Assembly (NCBI GenBank): GCA_014381505.1
Contig: JACNLK010000048.1
Location: forward strand, 1 to 32,979
DNA from: Candidatus Desulfatifera sulfidica
GTDB lineage: Bacteria; Desulfobacterota; Desulfobulbia; Desulfobulbales; Desulfocapsaceae
Direction of reading: 5' to 3'
DNA length: 32,979 nt
The first letter of the stretch is position 1. Each line of letters starts with the position of its first letter. Positions 16,595 through 26,438 of this stretch are shown piece by piece. The notes beneath the pieces were generated by a model. The model worked only from the letters and a program-made list of their open reading frames with translations. It did not search any database and was not told the DNA's origin. Made by a program: the position numbers and the translations under genes.

Positions 16595-17881
16595 ATGAGC
16601 CCTTTGCCGGAAACGTTTTTTCTTTATCGAGCCCCCTGGGTCCTGCCCATAGTCACCCCGGCCATTTCAGACGGGGCCGTTCTGTGCAGCGCCGGGCGTA
16701 TTGTTTCCGTGGGCTCTGCTGTTCAGCTGCAACAGGAATTTCCACAGGCCGTGGTGCACCATTGTGATGGTGTCTTAATGCCTGGCCTGGTCAATGCCCA
16801 TTGCCATCTCGAACTTTCACACCTTGATCAAATTTCACAACCCAATGAAACAGGAAGCATGTGTGACTGGATTCAGGAGCTCCTTGCCTGTCGCTTTCAA
16901 GATCAGGATACGACTGTGGCAAGAACTGCTGCACGCCGGGCATTGATCGGGCAGTACGAATCTGGTGTGGCTCTCCTGTTGGATATCGGCAATGATGAAT
17001 CCTGTCTTGCTGACTATTCCGTCCAGGGACTTGAGCGTCTGTTTCTTCTGGAATGTCTTGCTGCTACAACTGTATCTGAACAACAGGCACTTGCCACGAT
17101 TAAACAGTTACCTGATACTGCCCTAGCTACGGCTCATGCCCTTTATTCCACCAGGCCTGAGTTGCTCACGACTTTGAAGCAACGAGCAGACAGAATGAAT
17201 CATGTTTTTTCATTGCATTTGGCTGAATCAATCGATGAAATGCTCTTTCTGGGCGATGGCCGTGGTTGTTTTGCAAATTTTCTTGCTGAACGTGGAGCTG
17301 CCGATTTTCCAGTCCCCAGAACTTCCATGCAGCATGGTGGAGTCACTGAAATCCTCGCTGATCTGGGTCTATTGAGTGAAAACTTACTCTGTGTCCATGG
17401 GGTTCATCTGACTCAACAGGATTTGGATCGATTGGCCCATGCAAAGGCTTCAGTCTGTCTTTGTCCCGGGAGTAATCGTTTTCTCAAAGTCGGGATGGCT
17501 CCAGTAACACAAATGCTTGTATCCGGTCTTCTGCCAGCGTTGGGTACAGACTCTATTGCCTCAAATGAGACATTGGATATCTGGCGTGAGGTGCAATTTA
17601 TCCGTGAGGATCACCCTGAGATTCCACCTGAGACTGTTCTTGCCATGGCAACCTTGGGTGGCGCACGGGCCTTGGGTCGTGCAAATGACTATGGCTCTCT
17701 GGTTCCTGGAAAAAAGGCTCAACTCCTTCATGTGGTCTCATCTGCCCTATGTGAAGCAAGCAACTCTGTAGAACTGCTTGATGTGCTGACCACAGCTGGG
17801 CGGCCACAGGATATAGACTGGCTTGACGGTTCATCAGATGAGCCCTCAACAATGATGGTAAATAACGGGATGAACAGATGA
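16595..17881 (+). CDS. mqnX: Amidohydrolase, probable aminofutalosine deaminase (MqnX-like)
   Basis: 428 aa; metal-binding 'NAHCHLELSHL', 'LHLAESIDE', 'CLCPGSNRFLKVGMAPV', 'LGTDSIASNETLDI'; located between mqnC and mqnA. Confidence 0.75.
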   Translation: MSPLPETFFLYRAPWVLPIVTPAISDGAVLCSAGRIVSVGSAVQLQQEFPQAVVHHCDGVLMPGLVNAHCHLELSHLDQISQPNETGSMCDWIQELLACRFQDQDTTVARTAARRALIGQYESGVALLLDIGNDESCLADYSVQGLERLFLLECLAATTVSEQQALATIKQLPDTALATAHALYSTRPELLTTLKQRADRMNHVFSLHLAESIDEMLFLGDGRGCFANFLAERGAADFPVPRTSMQHGGVTEILADLGLLSENLLCVHGVHLTQQDLDRLAHAKASVCLCPGSNRFLKVGMAPVTQMLVSGLLPALGTDSIASNETLDIWREVQFIREDHPEIPPETVLAMATLGGARALGRANDYGSLVPGKKAQLLHVVSSALCEASNSVELLDVLTTAGRPQDIDWLDGSSDEPSTMMVNNGMNR

Positions 17882-18726
17882 CAGATGTGAAGCTTGCCAG
17901 GATAGGCATGGTTAATTTCATCAATACTGCACCGATCTATGAAATTTGGAAGGAGCTTGTGCATCCCCAGAGCTGGCAAGTTGTTGAAGCAGTACCCACT
18001 GTCTTGAACCGGATGCTGTCAGAGGGCGAGCTTGATCTTGGCTTTGTTTCCTCCCATGAGTATTGTCGCCAGCCTCAGAACTACAGGATATTGGCAGATC
18101 TTTCCATCAGCGCCAACGGGCCAGTGGGCTCGGTATTTCTTTTCTCGCAGTGTCCGCCCCAAGAGCTGGATGGCCAGATTGTTTTGTTGAGTGGACAGTC
18201 CCAGACATCGGTCTATCTGCTCAAGATCATTCTGGAAGAATTTTATGGTATTCGTCCTGTGTTTCAAGTGGGTGATGTGCGAGAAGCTGGCGCGAAAGAC
18301 TGGTCAGGAGCCGGGGTGCTGGCCATTGGCGATGACGCTCTGCGCCTGCATGGAGCGAAACAGTTTTCCTGGCAACTTGATCTGGCCGAAGTCTGGAAAG
18401 AGCATACTGGGCTGCCGTTTGTCTTTGCTGTTTTTGCGGCGCGAGAAGAGTTTTGTTTGAATTACCCTGATCTTCTTTCAGCGATCCACTCAAAGCTGGT
18501 CAGTTGCCGCAAGCAGGGTGCCAGTTCTCTGGTGCGGATCAGTCGCCTGGTGGCACCACGTATTCCTATGGATCCGGAACGTTGTTTGACGTATCTTCAG
18601 GCCATACAACATGATTTTGATTCCATCAAGCAACAGGCCTTGAGCCGCTTCTTTCAGTTTCTGATTCAGCGCGGAGAGGCAAGTGAGGAAGCTCAGCCGT
18701 TGAAAATCATCCCCCTGACTGCTTGA
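17878..18726 (+). CDS. mqnA: Chorismate dehydratase, menaquinone biosynthesis
   Basis: 282 aa; 'RIGMVNFINTAPIYEIW', 'GELDLGFVSSHEYC', 'SVFLFSQCPPQELDGQIVLLSGQSQTSV'; start overlaps the upstream stop by 4 bp. Confidence 0.85.
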   Translation: MTDVKLARIGMVNFINTAPIYEIWKELVHPQSWQVVEAVPTVLNRMLSEGELDLGFVSSHEYCRQPQNYRILADLSISANGPVGSVFLFSQCPPQELDGQIVLLSGQSQTSVYLLKIILEEFYGIRPVFQVGDVREAGAKDWSGAGVLAIGDDALRLHGAKQFSWQLDLAEVWKEHTGLPFVFAVFAAREEFCLNYPDLLSAIHSKLVSCRKQGASSLVRISRLVAPRIPMDPERCLTYLQAIQHDFDSIKQQALSRFFQFLIQRGEASEEAQPLKIIPLTA

Positions 18727-18746
18727 TGAATTATGGAGAACAGTAG

Positions 18747-19325
18747 ATGAAACTGTCGCAGCGTAAGAAAATCCTGGTTGCTGTCACCGGGGCCTCGGGA
18801 ATGCTCTATCTGGATGTATTTCTGACCGAACTGGCCAGGCTTGATGTTGAGGTGCACGGCATCTGTTCATCGGCGGGACGACAGGTCCTGGCGTTGGAAC
18901 AGGGGAGGGGGCCCGAAGAGTTGCCCGCAGTGTCTCGCTGGTTTGACGAGAAGGATTTTGCCGCCCCGCCATCTTCAGGCTCCAGTGGCTATCAGGCCAT
19001 GGTGGTTCTGCCGTGCAGTATGGGGAGCCTGGCCGCAATTGCCCAGGGGTTGTCAACAAATTTAATTCATCGTTCAGCCGATGTGGTACTCAAAGAACGG
19101 AAAAGGCTTGTTCTGGTGGTTCGTGAGACCCCGTTCAACAGGACTCATCTGAAGAATATGCTTGCGGTCCATGATGCAGGTGGTGTGATTTGTCCACCAT
19201 TGCCCAGCCTTTATTTCAAGCCTGAGACTCTTGAAGAGGCGGCCCGTACTTTTGCCTGGCGCCTGGCAGATCAGATTGGGCTGGATATTCCCGGCCGTAG
19301 ACGTTGGGCGGATGAAGTATGCTGA
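18747..19325 (+). CDS. ubiX: UbiX-family flavin prenyltransferase
   Basis: 192 aa; 'ILVAVTGASGMLYLDVFL', 'VVLPCSMGSLAAIAQGLSTNLIHRSADVVLKERKRLVLVVRETPF'. Confidence 0.93.
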   Translation: MKLSQRKKILVAVTGASGMLYLDVFLTELARLDVEVHGICSSAGRQVLALEQGRGPEELPAVSRWFDEKDFAAPPSSGSSGYQAMVVLPCSMGSLAAIAQGLSTNLIHRSADVVLKERKRLVLVVRETPFNRTHLKNMLAVHDAGGVICPPLPSLYFKPETLEEAARTFAWRLADQIGLDIPGRRRWADEVC

Positions 19326-20176
19326 AAAAGGTTTCCATTCTCCTGGAGATGATCAAGTTTAAACTGACCATCTTTGCGCTTCCCTTTGCCTTTATGGGTG
19401 CATTTCTGGCAGCTGGAGGAGTGCCTGAATGGATGATCTTCTTCTGGGTGGTCCTGGCCATGGTTGGTGCCCGGACTGCAGCCATGGGTTTCAATCGCAT
19501 CGTTGACCGGCGTTTTGACGCTGCCAATCCGCGTACTGCCGAGCGTGCCCTGCCAGCCGGTGAAGTGAAGCTGGTCGAGGCCTGGGCTATGGTCATGCTA
19601 GCCTCTCTTCTTTTTTTCATCTCCTGCTGGCAGCTCAACCGTTTAGCACTGACCCTTGCGCCTCTGGCCCTCTCCTTAACCTTTTTCTACTCAGTGACCA
19701 AACGTTTCACCTCGTTTTGTCATCTGGTATTGGGGATTGCTCTGGCCTTCTCACCATTGGGTGGCTGGGTGGCAGTGAGTGGCAGCCTTGCGGGTTTTCC
19801 ATGGGCATTATCCGTTGGGGTTCTGCTTTGGGTTGCAGGCTTTGATACTATTTACGCATGTCTGGATAGTGACTTTGATCGCAAGGCTGGTCTCCACTCT
19901 CTCCCCGCTCGTCTGGGGGCAAAGGTGGCCTTTCGCCTGGCAAAGGTCTTTCACCTGCTGGCCTTTGTCGGTTTTACTCTGACAGGTGTTCAGGCAGGGC
20001 TGAATGCCTGGTATTATCTCGGGATCGCGGTGACCGCAGGGGCTCTCTGTTATCAGCATTACCTGGTCAATCCCAATGATCTGTCGCGTATTCATGCCTC
20101 CTTCTTCTCTATGAATGGCCTGATCAGTCTTGCCCTGTTCATTTCTACCTGGGTTGCTCTTATCACTGCGGTCTGA
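19319..20176 (+). CDS. UbiA-family prenyltransferase (menaquinone; MqnP-like)
   Basis: 285 aa; 'GARTAAMGFNRIVDRRFDAANPRTAERALPAG' and 'YACLDSDFDRKAGLHSLPARLG'; overlaps ubiX stop by 7 bp. Confidence 0.9.
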   Translation: MLKKVSILLEMIKFKLTIFALPFAFMGAFLAAGGVPEWMIFFWVVLAMVGARTAAMGFNRIVDRRFDAANPRTAERALPAGEVKLVEAWAMVMLASLLFFISCWQLNRLALTLAPLALSLTFFYSVTKRFTSFCHLVLGIALAFSPLGGWVAVSGSLAGFPWALSVGVLLWVAGFDTIYACLDSDFDRKAGLHSLPARLGAKVAFRLAKVFHLLAFVGFTLTGVQAGLNAWYYLGIAVTAGALCYQHYLVNPNDLSRIHASFFSMNGLISLALFISTWVALITAV

Positions 20177-21524
20177 ACAGTATTGATCTGTTCTTTCTAG
20201 CCTTGTCCTCGTCCACCATTTGCAGAAGTATTATTCCGAGAATAAAAAATGAGATGAGCGAGAGTATGGCATTGCGTGAAGATCCGCTCCAATGACGCAT
20301 GAGTCCGAAAATAAACGGCCCCAGTACTGCTGAAAACTTACTGACGACCGAGTAAAAGGCAAAGAACTCTGCCGAGGAGTCTTTGGGGATGATTGAGGCG
20401 TAGAAGGAGCGGCTGATGGCCTGTGAGCCTCCGAGGACCAGACCAACGATGCCGCCAAGCACGAGGTATTCGGTCTCTGTTTGAATAAAATATGCATAAA
20501 CGACCACAGCAGACCAGGTCACCAGAGAGAGCAGTATTGCCTTTTTGCTGTTGGTTTTTTCTGCAATCCAGGCAAAGAAGAGGGCGCCGGGGATCGCGAC
20601 CACCTGAACCAGGAGCAGGGTGCACATTAAGGCAGTTGCCGAAAGGTGGAGTTCTTGCCTGCCATATATGGTGGCCATAATAATGACTGTCTGAATGCCT
20701 TCATTGTAGACAAGAAAAGCCAGCAGGAACAGGAGCAGATGACGCTGGTGTTTGACTTGCCCCATGGTTTGCCAAACCCTGGAAAGACCCAGGGCCGGAT
20801 AGGTCAAAGCCATGGTGTGAAACGCAAATCTTCTGGGTATTTCTCTGGCAACTTGTTTTTCCTGAAGCAAACAGGCACTGATCAGAGCAAATCCTCCCCA
20901 CCAGAGAGCAGCACTCAGCATTCCCAGCCTTGCAGCTGACTCCTCAGTTATTCCGAATAAATCATGAGCGGCAATGAGTATCAGGGCACAGCCAAACTGA
21001 ATGGCCCCACCTGCGTAGCCATAGGCAAAACCCTTGCTGGATACTCGGTTTTCCTGCCCCGTCATGGCAATATGGGGAAGGAAGGCATCATAAAAAACGT
21101 TGGCTCCAACAAATCCTATCTGCGAAATGACAAAAAGAACAATGGTCAGCCAGACTTGACCTGGCCCGCAAAACGAAAGCAGGGTGGCGCTGATTACCCC
21201 CAGATAACAGAAGCTAAAGAGAAAACGCTTTCTTGTTGCACTAAAATCAGCAATTGCCCCCAGGGTCGGTGCAAACAGGAAAATTATGAAAGCAGCCGCT
21301 GAAGCCATGAATCCCCAGAGGGTTTCTGCTGCAAACAGGGTCTCTCCCACAAGAAATCCCTGCGGTGGAACCACAACTGCGGCAAAGTACATGGGTAAGA
21401 TGCCCACAGCAATGGTGGTCATGTAGGCGGAGTTTGCCCAGTCGTACATGGCCCAACCAAAAATAACCCGTTTGTTGCCACGTATGGTCGTTGTGTGTGG
21501 GGGAGGTGTTGGTTGACTCAACAA
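20163..21524 (-). CDS. MFS transporter, UMF1 (Atg22-like) type
   Basis: 453 aa polytopic; 'FGWAMYDWANSAYMTTIAVGILPMYFA' and 'LVLGGSQAISRSFYASIIPKDSSAEFFAFYSVVSKFSAVLGPFIFG' typical of UMF1 family. Confidence 0.88.
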   Translation of the reverse strand: MLSQPTPPPHTTTIRGNKRVIFGWAMYDWANSAYMTTIAVGILPMYFAAVVVPPQGFLVGETLFAAETLWGFMASAAAFIIFLFAPTLGAIADFSATRKRFLFSFCYLGVISATLLSFCGPGQVWLTIVLFVISQIGFVGANVFYDAFLPHIAMTGQENRVSSKGFAYGYAGGAIQFGCALILIAAHDLFGITEESAARLGMLSAALWWGGFALISACLLQEKQVAREIPRRFAFHTMALTYPALGLSRVWQTMGQVKHQRHLLLFLLAFLVYNEGIQTVIIMATIYGRQELHLSATALMCTLLLVQVVAIPGALFFAWIAEKTNSKKAILLSLVTWSAVVVYAYFIQTETEYLVLGGIVGLVLGGSQAISRSFYASIIPKDSSAEFFAFYSVVSKFSAVLGPFIFGLMRHWSGSSRNAILSLISFFILGIILLQMVDEDKARKNRSILFRPQ

Positions 21525-21733
21525 CGTTCTCCGGAAAAAATGCAGTTAGCGTCGGTTGTTTTTACTTTATTCAATCATTGATTGATTATTTCTGGATCGT
21601 ATCATCATTTTATGGGATTGTTAAGTCAGGCGGTTTGACATTGCAAACATGAGAATAGGATTTTGGTTTTTTGTTATACTTTAACAGAGCGTTAATATAT
21701 GGGGACGTGAGTCATGCTTGAGAGGTTTATATT

Positions 21734-22606
21734 TTGATTTCACTACTGATCCGTTTAGTTGTACTCGGCTCCCTGGGGCAGCTGCTGGCAGGGACAGTGA
21801 CTCTGGCCGAGTCGCTTGAGGCGCAGCCTCGGGTGAATGAAGTATCTGCTTTGGCCATTGACTGTCGGCCTGAAGTCCTGACCTATGATATCTCCTGGAC
21901 TGGAGGAATTAAAATTGGAAAAATGAACCTGGCTGTTGTGCGTAATGACAAGGATGAAACGTGTGAAATTCATGCTCGTGTCAGGGATTCAGGTTTGTTT
22001 CGTCTTTTTTATCCGGTGGATGATACCTTTGTTACCCAGGTAGATGAGACTTGGCTGCCGCTCAGGTATGAGGTGGAGCAGCGTGAAGGGGAGGGCTACG
22101 AGGCCCGACGACTGACTGTCTATGACCAGAGGCAAGGATTGATCAGATACTGGAAAAATAAGGGAGAAGAACAAGAGTTTACAGCGGCTGGCCCGGTGCA
22201 TAATGAGTTTACTTCATTTTTTGTGACACGTTTTTTGCCCTGGAGTACAGAGCACACTCGCTTTGTCGTGCCAACCTGGGCCGATGAAAGCCGTAACCCG
22301 GTTGAGGTGGAGTTACGTGGTACAAAGAGGATTTACAGTCATTACATGGGCACGGTGGAGACACTCGAGGTGCTACCGCGCATGACCTTCAAAGGCCTGT
22401 ATGATAAGAGCGGTGATACCGTTATCTGGTTCTCTGACGACAGATGCCGAATCCCGCTTCGCATTAACTCAAAAATCTTAATCGGCTCTCTGACAGCAGA
22501 ACTGAAGGAATATGATGGCGAGCGGTGCCCGGAATGGCTGGAGCGTATTGCTCAGCGTCGTTCAGCCCTTGCTCCTGAGCTGGATTGGTCAGGTATGGGC
22601 GACTAA
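21734..22606 (+). CDS. DUF3108 domain-containing (envelope) protein
   Basis: 290 aa, signal-like N-terminus; 'LTYDISWTGGIKIGKMNLAV...', 'FTSFFVTRFLPW', 'VIWFSDDRCRIPLRINSKILIGSLTAEL'. Confidence 0.7.
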   Translation: MISLLIRLVVLGSLGQLLAGTVTLAESLEAQPRVNEVSALAIDCRPEVLTYDISWTGGIKIGKMNLAVVRNDKDETCEIHARVRDSGLFRLFYPVDDTFVTQVDETWLPLRYEVEQREGEGYEARRLTVYDQRQGLIRYWKNKGEEQEFTAAGPVHNEFTSFFVTRFLPWSTEHTRFVVPTWADESRNPVEVELRGTKRIYSHYMGTVETLEVLPRMTFKGLYDKSGDTVIWFSDDRCRIPLRINSKILIGSLTAELKEYDGERCPEWLERIAQRRSALAPELDWSGMGD

Positions 22607-22788
22607 ATGATGATTTCAGTCTATTTCATCACTTAATCAACGGGTAAGTGCGGTTTTGGATGCGCCCCTTGATAAAAAAGTATATACTGTCAAATTTCAT
22701 TTGGGGCTTTGTGGGTTTTGTGTGGTTCCACGGCCCTGTTCTGTCTGTCATTAAATCAATAACAATTGAAGGCTAGAAGGAGAAAATT

Positions 22789-23436
22789 ATGAAACTGATA
22801 CTTTTGGGTGCCCCCGGTGCCGGAAAAGGCACTGTAGCTAAATTATTGACCGCAGTTGACGGGTCTGTTCAGATTTCAACCGGTGATATCCTGCGTGGCG
22901 CGGTGAATGCCGGTACTGATCTTGGTAAAGAAGCTCAGGGCTACATGAATCGCGGTGATCTGGTTCCTGATTCACTGATTATGGGTATCATGGAAGATCG
23001 CCTCCAGGAGCCAGACTGCGAAAAAGGCTTTCTGCTCGACGGATTTCCACGAACCATTCCCCAGGCCGAGGAACTTAAGACTCTTTTGGCCAAGCTCAAC
23101 ATTGAACTGGATATGGCAGTTGAGATTGATGTTCCCCGTGATGTGATCCTTGATCGTCTTTGCACTCGTCGGACCTGCGCCAACGGTGACTGTCAGGCTA
23201 TTTATAACGTCAAGTCCAACCCGCCTAAAGTCGAGGGAATCTGTGACAAGTGTGGCAGCCCCGCCATTCAGCGTGAGGACGAGACCGAGGAGGCCATCAC
23301 CCATCGTCTCGAAACCTATAACGAGAAGACCGCCCCTCTCATTGGTTTTTACAAGAACGAAGGTCTGCTCATGACTGTTACCGCTACCTCCAGTGATGAT
23401 GTAATTGCAGCTGTTAAGGCCAAACTGTCCCTGTAA
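22789..23436 (+). CDS. adk: Adenylate kinase (Cys-containing, zinc-type LID)
   Basis: 'MKLILLGAPGAGKGTVAKLL', 'ISTGDILRGAV', 'GFLLDGFPRTIPQAE'; C-x5-C ... CDKC in the LID region; SD aaggagaaa. Confidence 0.95.
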   Translation: MKLILLGAPGAGKGTVAKLLTAVDGSVQISTGDILRGAVNAGTDLGKEAQGYMNRGDLVPDSLIMGIMEDRLQEPDCEKGFLLDGFPRTIPQAEELKTLLAKLNIELDMAVEIDVPRDVILDRLCTRRTCANGDCQAIYNVKSNPPKVEGICDKCGSPAIQREDETEEAITHRLETYNEKTAPLIGFYKNEGLLMTVTATSSDDVIAAVKAKLSL

Positions 23437-23451
23437 TTTTTTGTTTTTAGT

Positions 23452-23494
23452 GGCGGTTTCACAGCATATCAGTGCAGTGAAACCGCCTTTTTTT
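23452..23494 (+). terminator. Rho-independent terminator after adk
   Basis: ggcggtttcac (23452-23462)/gtgaaaccgcc (23477-23487) followed by TTTTTTT. Confidence 0.85.
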
Positions 23495-23519
23495 GACTCT
23501 GTAAAGGAGAATTGCCCCG

Positions 23520-24410
23520 ATGACTGATGCTATGATAACAACTGATTTTCCGACCCTCAACCTCCTGCACCGTGGTAAGGTTCGTGACATGTATGGCATA
23601 CCCGGCCATGATGATAAGCTGATCATGGTAGCCACAGACAGAATTTCCGCCTATGACGTTGTTATGGATGATCCCATTCCGGGCAAGGGTGCTGTTCTGA
23701 CGCAACTGTCTTTGTTCTGGTTTGATTTGCTTGGAGATATTGTTGAAAATCACCTGATCAGCGCCGATGTGGATGAGTATCCAGAGGTCTGCCAACCCTA
23801 TGCGGATCAACTTCGGGACCGATCAATGCTTGTTCGTAAAACACAGCCTCTTCCTGTTGAGTGCATTGTTCGTGGTTATATATCTGGTTCGTTCTGGAAG
23901 GCTTATCAGAAAAATCGGGTGGTCTGTGGTTTTGAGTTACCCGAAGGCCTGCAGGAATCAGATCAGTTTCCTGAGGTTCTTTTTACCCCATCCACCAAGG
24001 CTGATCAGGGTGATCATGATGAGAACATTTCATTGGAACAGCTTGAGGCCAAAATGGGACCTGAGCGCAGCCGTGAAATAGCCGAAATCAGTATACAGCT
24101 GTACTCCCGTGCGGCTGAGTATGCCCGCAAAAAAGGAATTATTATTGCTGACACCAAGTTTGAGCTGGGTGAAATTGATGGTAAATTGATTCTGATTGAT
24201 GAGGTCCTGACTCCTGACTCCTCACGTTTCTGGCCTGTGGATGAGTATCAGCCAGGCAAAGGACAGCCCAGCTTTGACAAACAGTTTCTTCGCGATTATC
24301 TCTCGACACTGGACTGGGATAAAAATCCTCCTGCACCAGCATTGCCAGCTGAAATTACGGCAAAAACCAAAGAACGCTATGAAGAGGCTGTGCGCAGGAT
24401 TACTACCTGA
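23520..24410 (+). CDS. purC: Phosphoribosylaminoimidazole-succinocarboxamide synthase
   Basis: 296 aa; 'LHRGKVRDMYGI', 'ATDRISAYDVVM', 'PVECIVRGYISGSFWKAYQ', 'IADTKFELG', 'LIDEVLTPDSSRFWP'. Confidence 0.96.
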   Translation: MTDAMITTDFPTLNLLHRGKVRDMYGIPGHDDKLIMVATDRISAYDVVMDDPIPGKGAVLTQLSLFWFDLLGDIVENHLISADVDEYPEVCQPYADQLRDRSMLVRKTQPLPVECIVRGYISGSFWKAYQKNRVVCGFELPEGLQESDQFPEVLFTPSTKADQGDHDENISLEQLEAKMGPERSREIAEISIQLYSRAAEYARKKGIIIADTKFELGEIDGKLILIDEVLTPDSSRFWPVDEYQPGKGQPSFDKQFLRDYLSTLDWDKNPPAPALPAEITAKTKERYEEAVRRITT

Positions 24411-24441
24411 TAGTCAGCTCCTCTGGTGACGTTGGATGAGT

Positions 24442-24480
24442 AAAAAAGCCTGACCGGAGATCTTCGGTCAGGCTTTTTTT
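24442..24480. terminator. Bidirectional terminator between convergent purC and pyk
   Basis: aaaaaagcctgaccg...cggtcaggctttttt. Confidence 0.85.
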
Positions 24481-24637
24481 ATGGGTGCGGGTATCATTGG
24501 GAAATGAGGATTTTCATTCAGAATCAGGGCGCGCTCAGTCTATTACCGCAGGCATGCCATTGATCTCCCAATGATCAAAAGTTGAGCGCAATGCAGATAT
24601 CGGGTGAAAAGAGAATTTTTCAGGGGAACCATGAGAT

Positions 24638-26086
24638 TCAGCCCGGAATTTGTTGAACTTTAATCAGATTTGTTGTTCCAGGTTCTGAGACCGGACTGCC
24701 CAGTGTAATGACAATGATTGCCGCGGGAGGAAGCAGTCTGTGGGCGAGAATAGTTTCTTCAGCTGTCCTGATTAAAGATTCTGTGTCGGCCTGCATATCA
24801 ATAGACATTGATCGTACACCGTGCAATATTGACAGTTGCTTTTGTACCTGGGGTGAAGTTGTGAGGGCCAGAATGGGGACCAGGGGTCTGTTTTTGGCCA
24901 GAAGCCTTGCTGTGGAACCTGTTTTTGTGAAGGCCACGATCAGTCCGGCTTTGACCGTGAGGGCGGTGCGACAGGCAGCTTGGGCTATGGCTTCATCAAT
25001 TGAGGTGAAGTCATCACTGGCACGTTCTTTGAGGAATATAGAACTACATTTTCTATTGGCATACAGTTCCTGTTCAACTTCACCAGCGATTCGACTGAGT
25101 ACCTGAACTGCTTCCCCCGGGAACTTTCCCACCGAAGTCTCACCCGAGAGCATCAGTGCATCACTGCCGTCGAGGATTGCATTGGCTGCGTCTGAGGTCT
25201 CGGCTCGTGTTGGTACTGGTCTGCTGATCATGCTCTCCAGCATTTGAGTGGCGGTAATCACCGGTTTTCCAGCTGCAATACATGCCCTTATGATGTTTTT
25301 CTGGATCATGGGTACTTTTTCAAGTTTCATTTCCACGCCCAGATCTCCACGTGCGACCATGATGCCATCTGTTGCGGCAAGTATTTTAGGAAAATCTTCA
25401 ACTGCCTCAGGTTTTTCAATCTTGGCTATGATTTCGATCTTTTTACCGTGTGCATTGATTTTATGACGCAACTCTTCAATGTCAGAGGCTTGCCGAACAA
25501 AAGAAAGTGCGACAAAATCAAAATCCTCATCCAGAATAAAAGCAAGATCCTGCACATCTTTAGAAGTCAAAGCCGGGACTGAAAGGACACTGTCCGGTAG
25601 ATTCAGTCCTTTGCGGCTTGTAATTGGACCGCCGACCACGACTTGACACTGAAGAGATTGATTGCTCTTGTCAAGAACCAGAAGGTCAATTTTCCCATCA
25701 TCAATCAGGACATGTTGTCCGACCTGGATATCGTCAACCAGGAAGCGGTCAAGAATGGGAATGGATTGTGTCCCGAAAGGTTGCTCCAGGGTCAGGCTCA
25801 CAGCATCACCTTGGGCAAGGATAATCGGCTCCTGGGGCAGGTCTCCGATCCTGATTTTTGGTCCCTGAAGATCTGCCAGTAATCCGATGACTTGTCCGTT
25901 CTCTTCGGCCAGACGTCTGATTCGCCCAATCTGCCTTTTTTTGGCGGCCAGGTCGCCATGGGAAAAGTTGAATCGAAACAGATCGACTCCAAGTTGAAGG
26001 AGTTTCGTCATCTCGAATTCCTGGTCACAGGAAGGGCCAACAGTGGCAATAATCTTTGTTCGGCAGCGGGTGGCTAGTGTCTTCAT
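24638..26086 (-). CDS. pyk: Pyruvate kinase (start taken at MKTLATRCRTKI; the ORF track extends to 26128)
   Basis: 'TKIIATVGPSC', 'FRFNFSHGD', 'GIMVARGDLGVEM', 'ITATQMLESMISRPVPTRAETSDAANAILDGSDALMLSGETSVGKFP'. Confidence 0.96.
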   Translation of the reverse strand: MKTLATRCRTKIIATVGPSCDQEFEMTKLLQLGVDLFRFNFSHGDLAAKKRQIGRIRRLAEENGQVIGLLADLQGPKIRIGDLPQEPIILAQGDAVSLTLEQPFGTQSIPILDRFLVDDIQVGQHVLIDDGKIDLLVLDKSNQSLQCQVVVGGPITSRKGLNLPDSVLSVPALTSKDVQDLAFILDEDFDFVALSFVRQASDIEELRHKINAHGKKIEIIAKIEKPEAVEDFPKILAATDGIMVARGDLGVEMKLEKVPMIQKNIIRACIAAGKPVITATQMLESMISRPVPTRAETSDAANAILDGSDALMLSGETSVGKFPGEAVQVLSRIAGEVEQELYANRKCSSIFLKERASDDFTSIDEAIAQAACRTALTVKAGLIVAFTKTGSTARLLAKNRPLVPILALTTSPQVQKQLSILHGVRSMSIDMQADTESLIRTAEETILAHRLLPPAAIIVITLGSPVSEPGTTNLIKVQQIPG

Positions 26087-26438
26087 TATATAAGTTGCAG
26101 GGTGATGGGATGGAGGGGATCTGCACAACAGTGCTGCGAGTGATTATGTGAATAAGTCAGCGATGTGAATCATTTTACCATACTCTGTGATGGCTGTGGT
26201 ATACTATCGCTGTTGTCATGGATTGTGGGTGAAATGTACACTTCAAGCTCAATTGTAATTTGTTGCAGTTGTATCTTGTTTCCCGAACAGTACTTTTTTT
26301 GGATAGTTTTCGCCTCGGTTTTTTATGATTCATTCCTTGGCGATGATTTTGTTCATTGTGAGCAGAATCGGTTCTTTTGAGAACTGGGCATGATAACGGT
26401 ATTTATTACTTGAGCACAATAATACAGGATGGGAATGA

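Noticed and set aside
26165-26380. 71-aa plus-strand ORF upstream of the helicase
   Set aside because: Hydrophobic and Cys/Phe-rich because of the T-rich leader; no SD.
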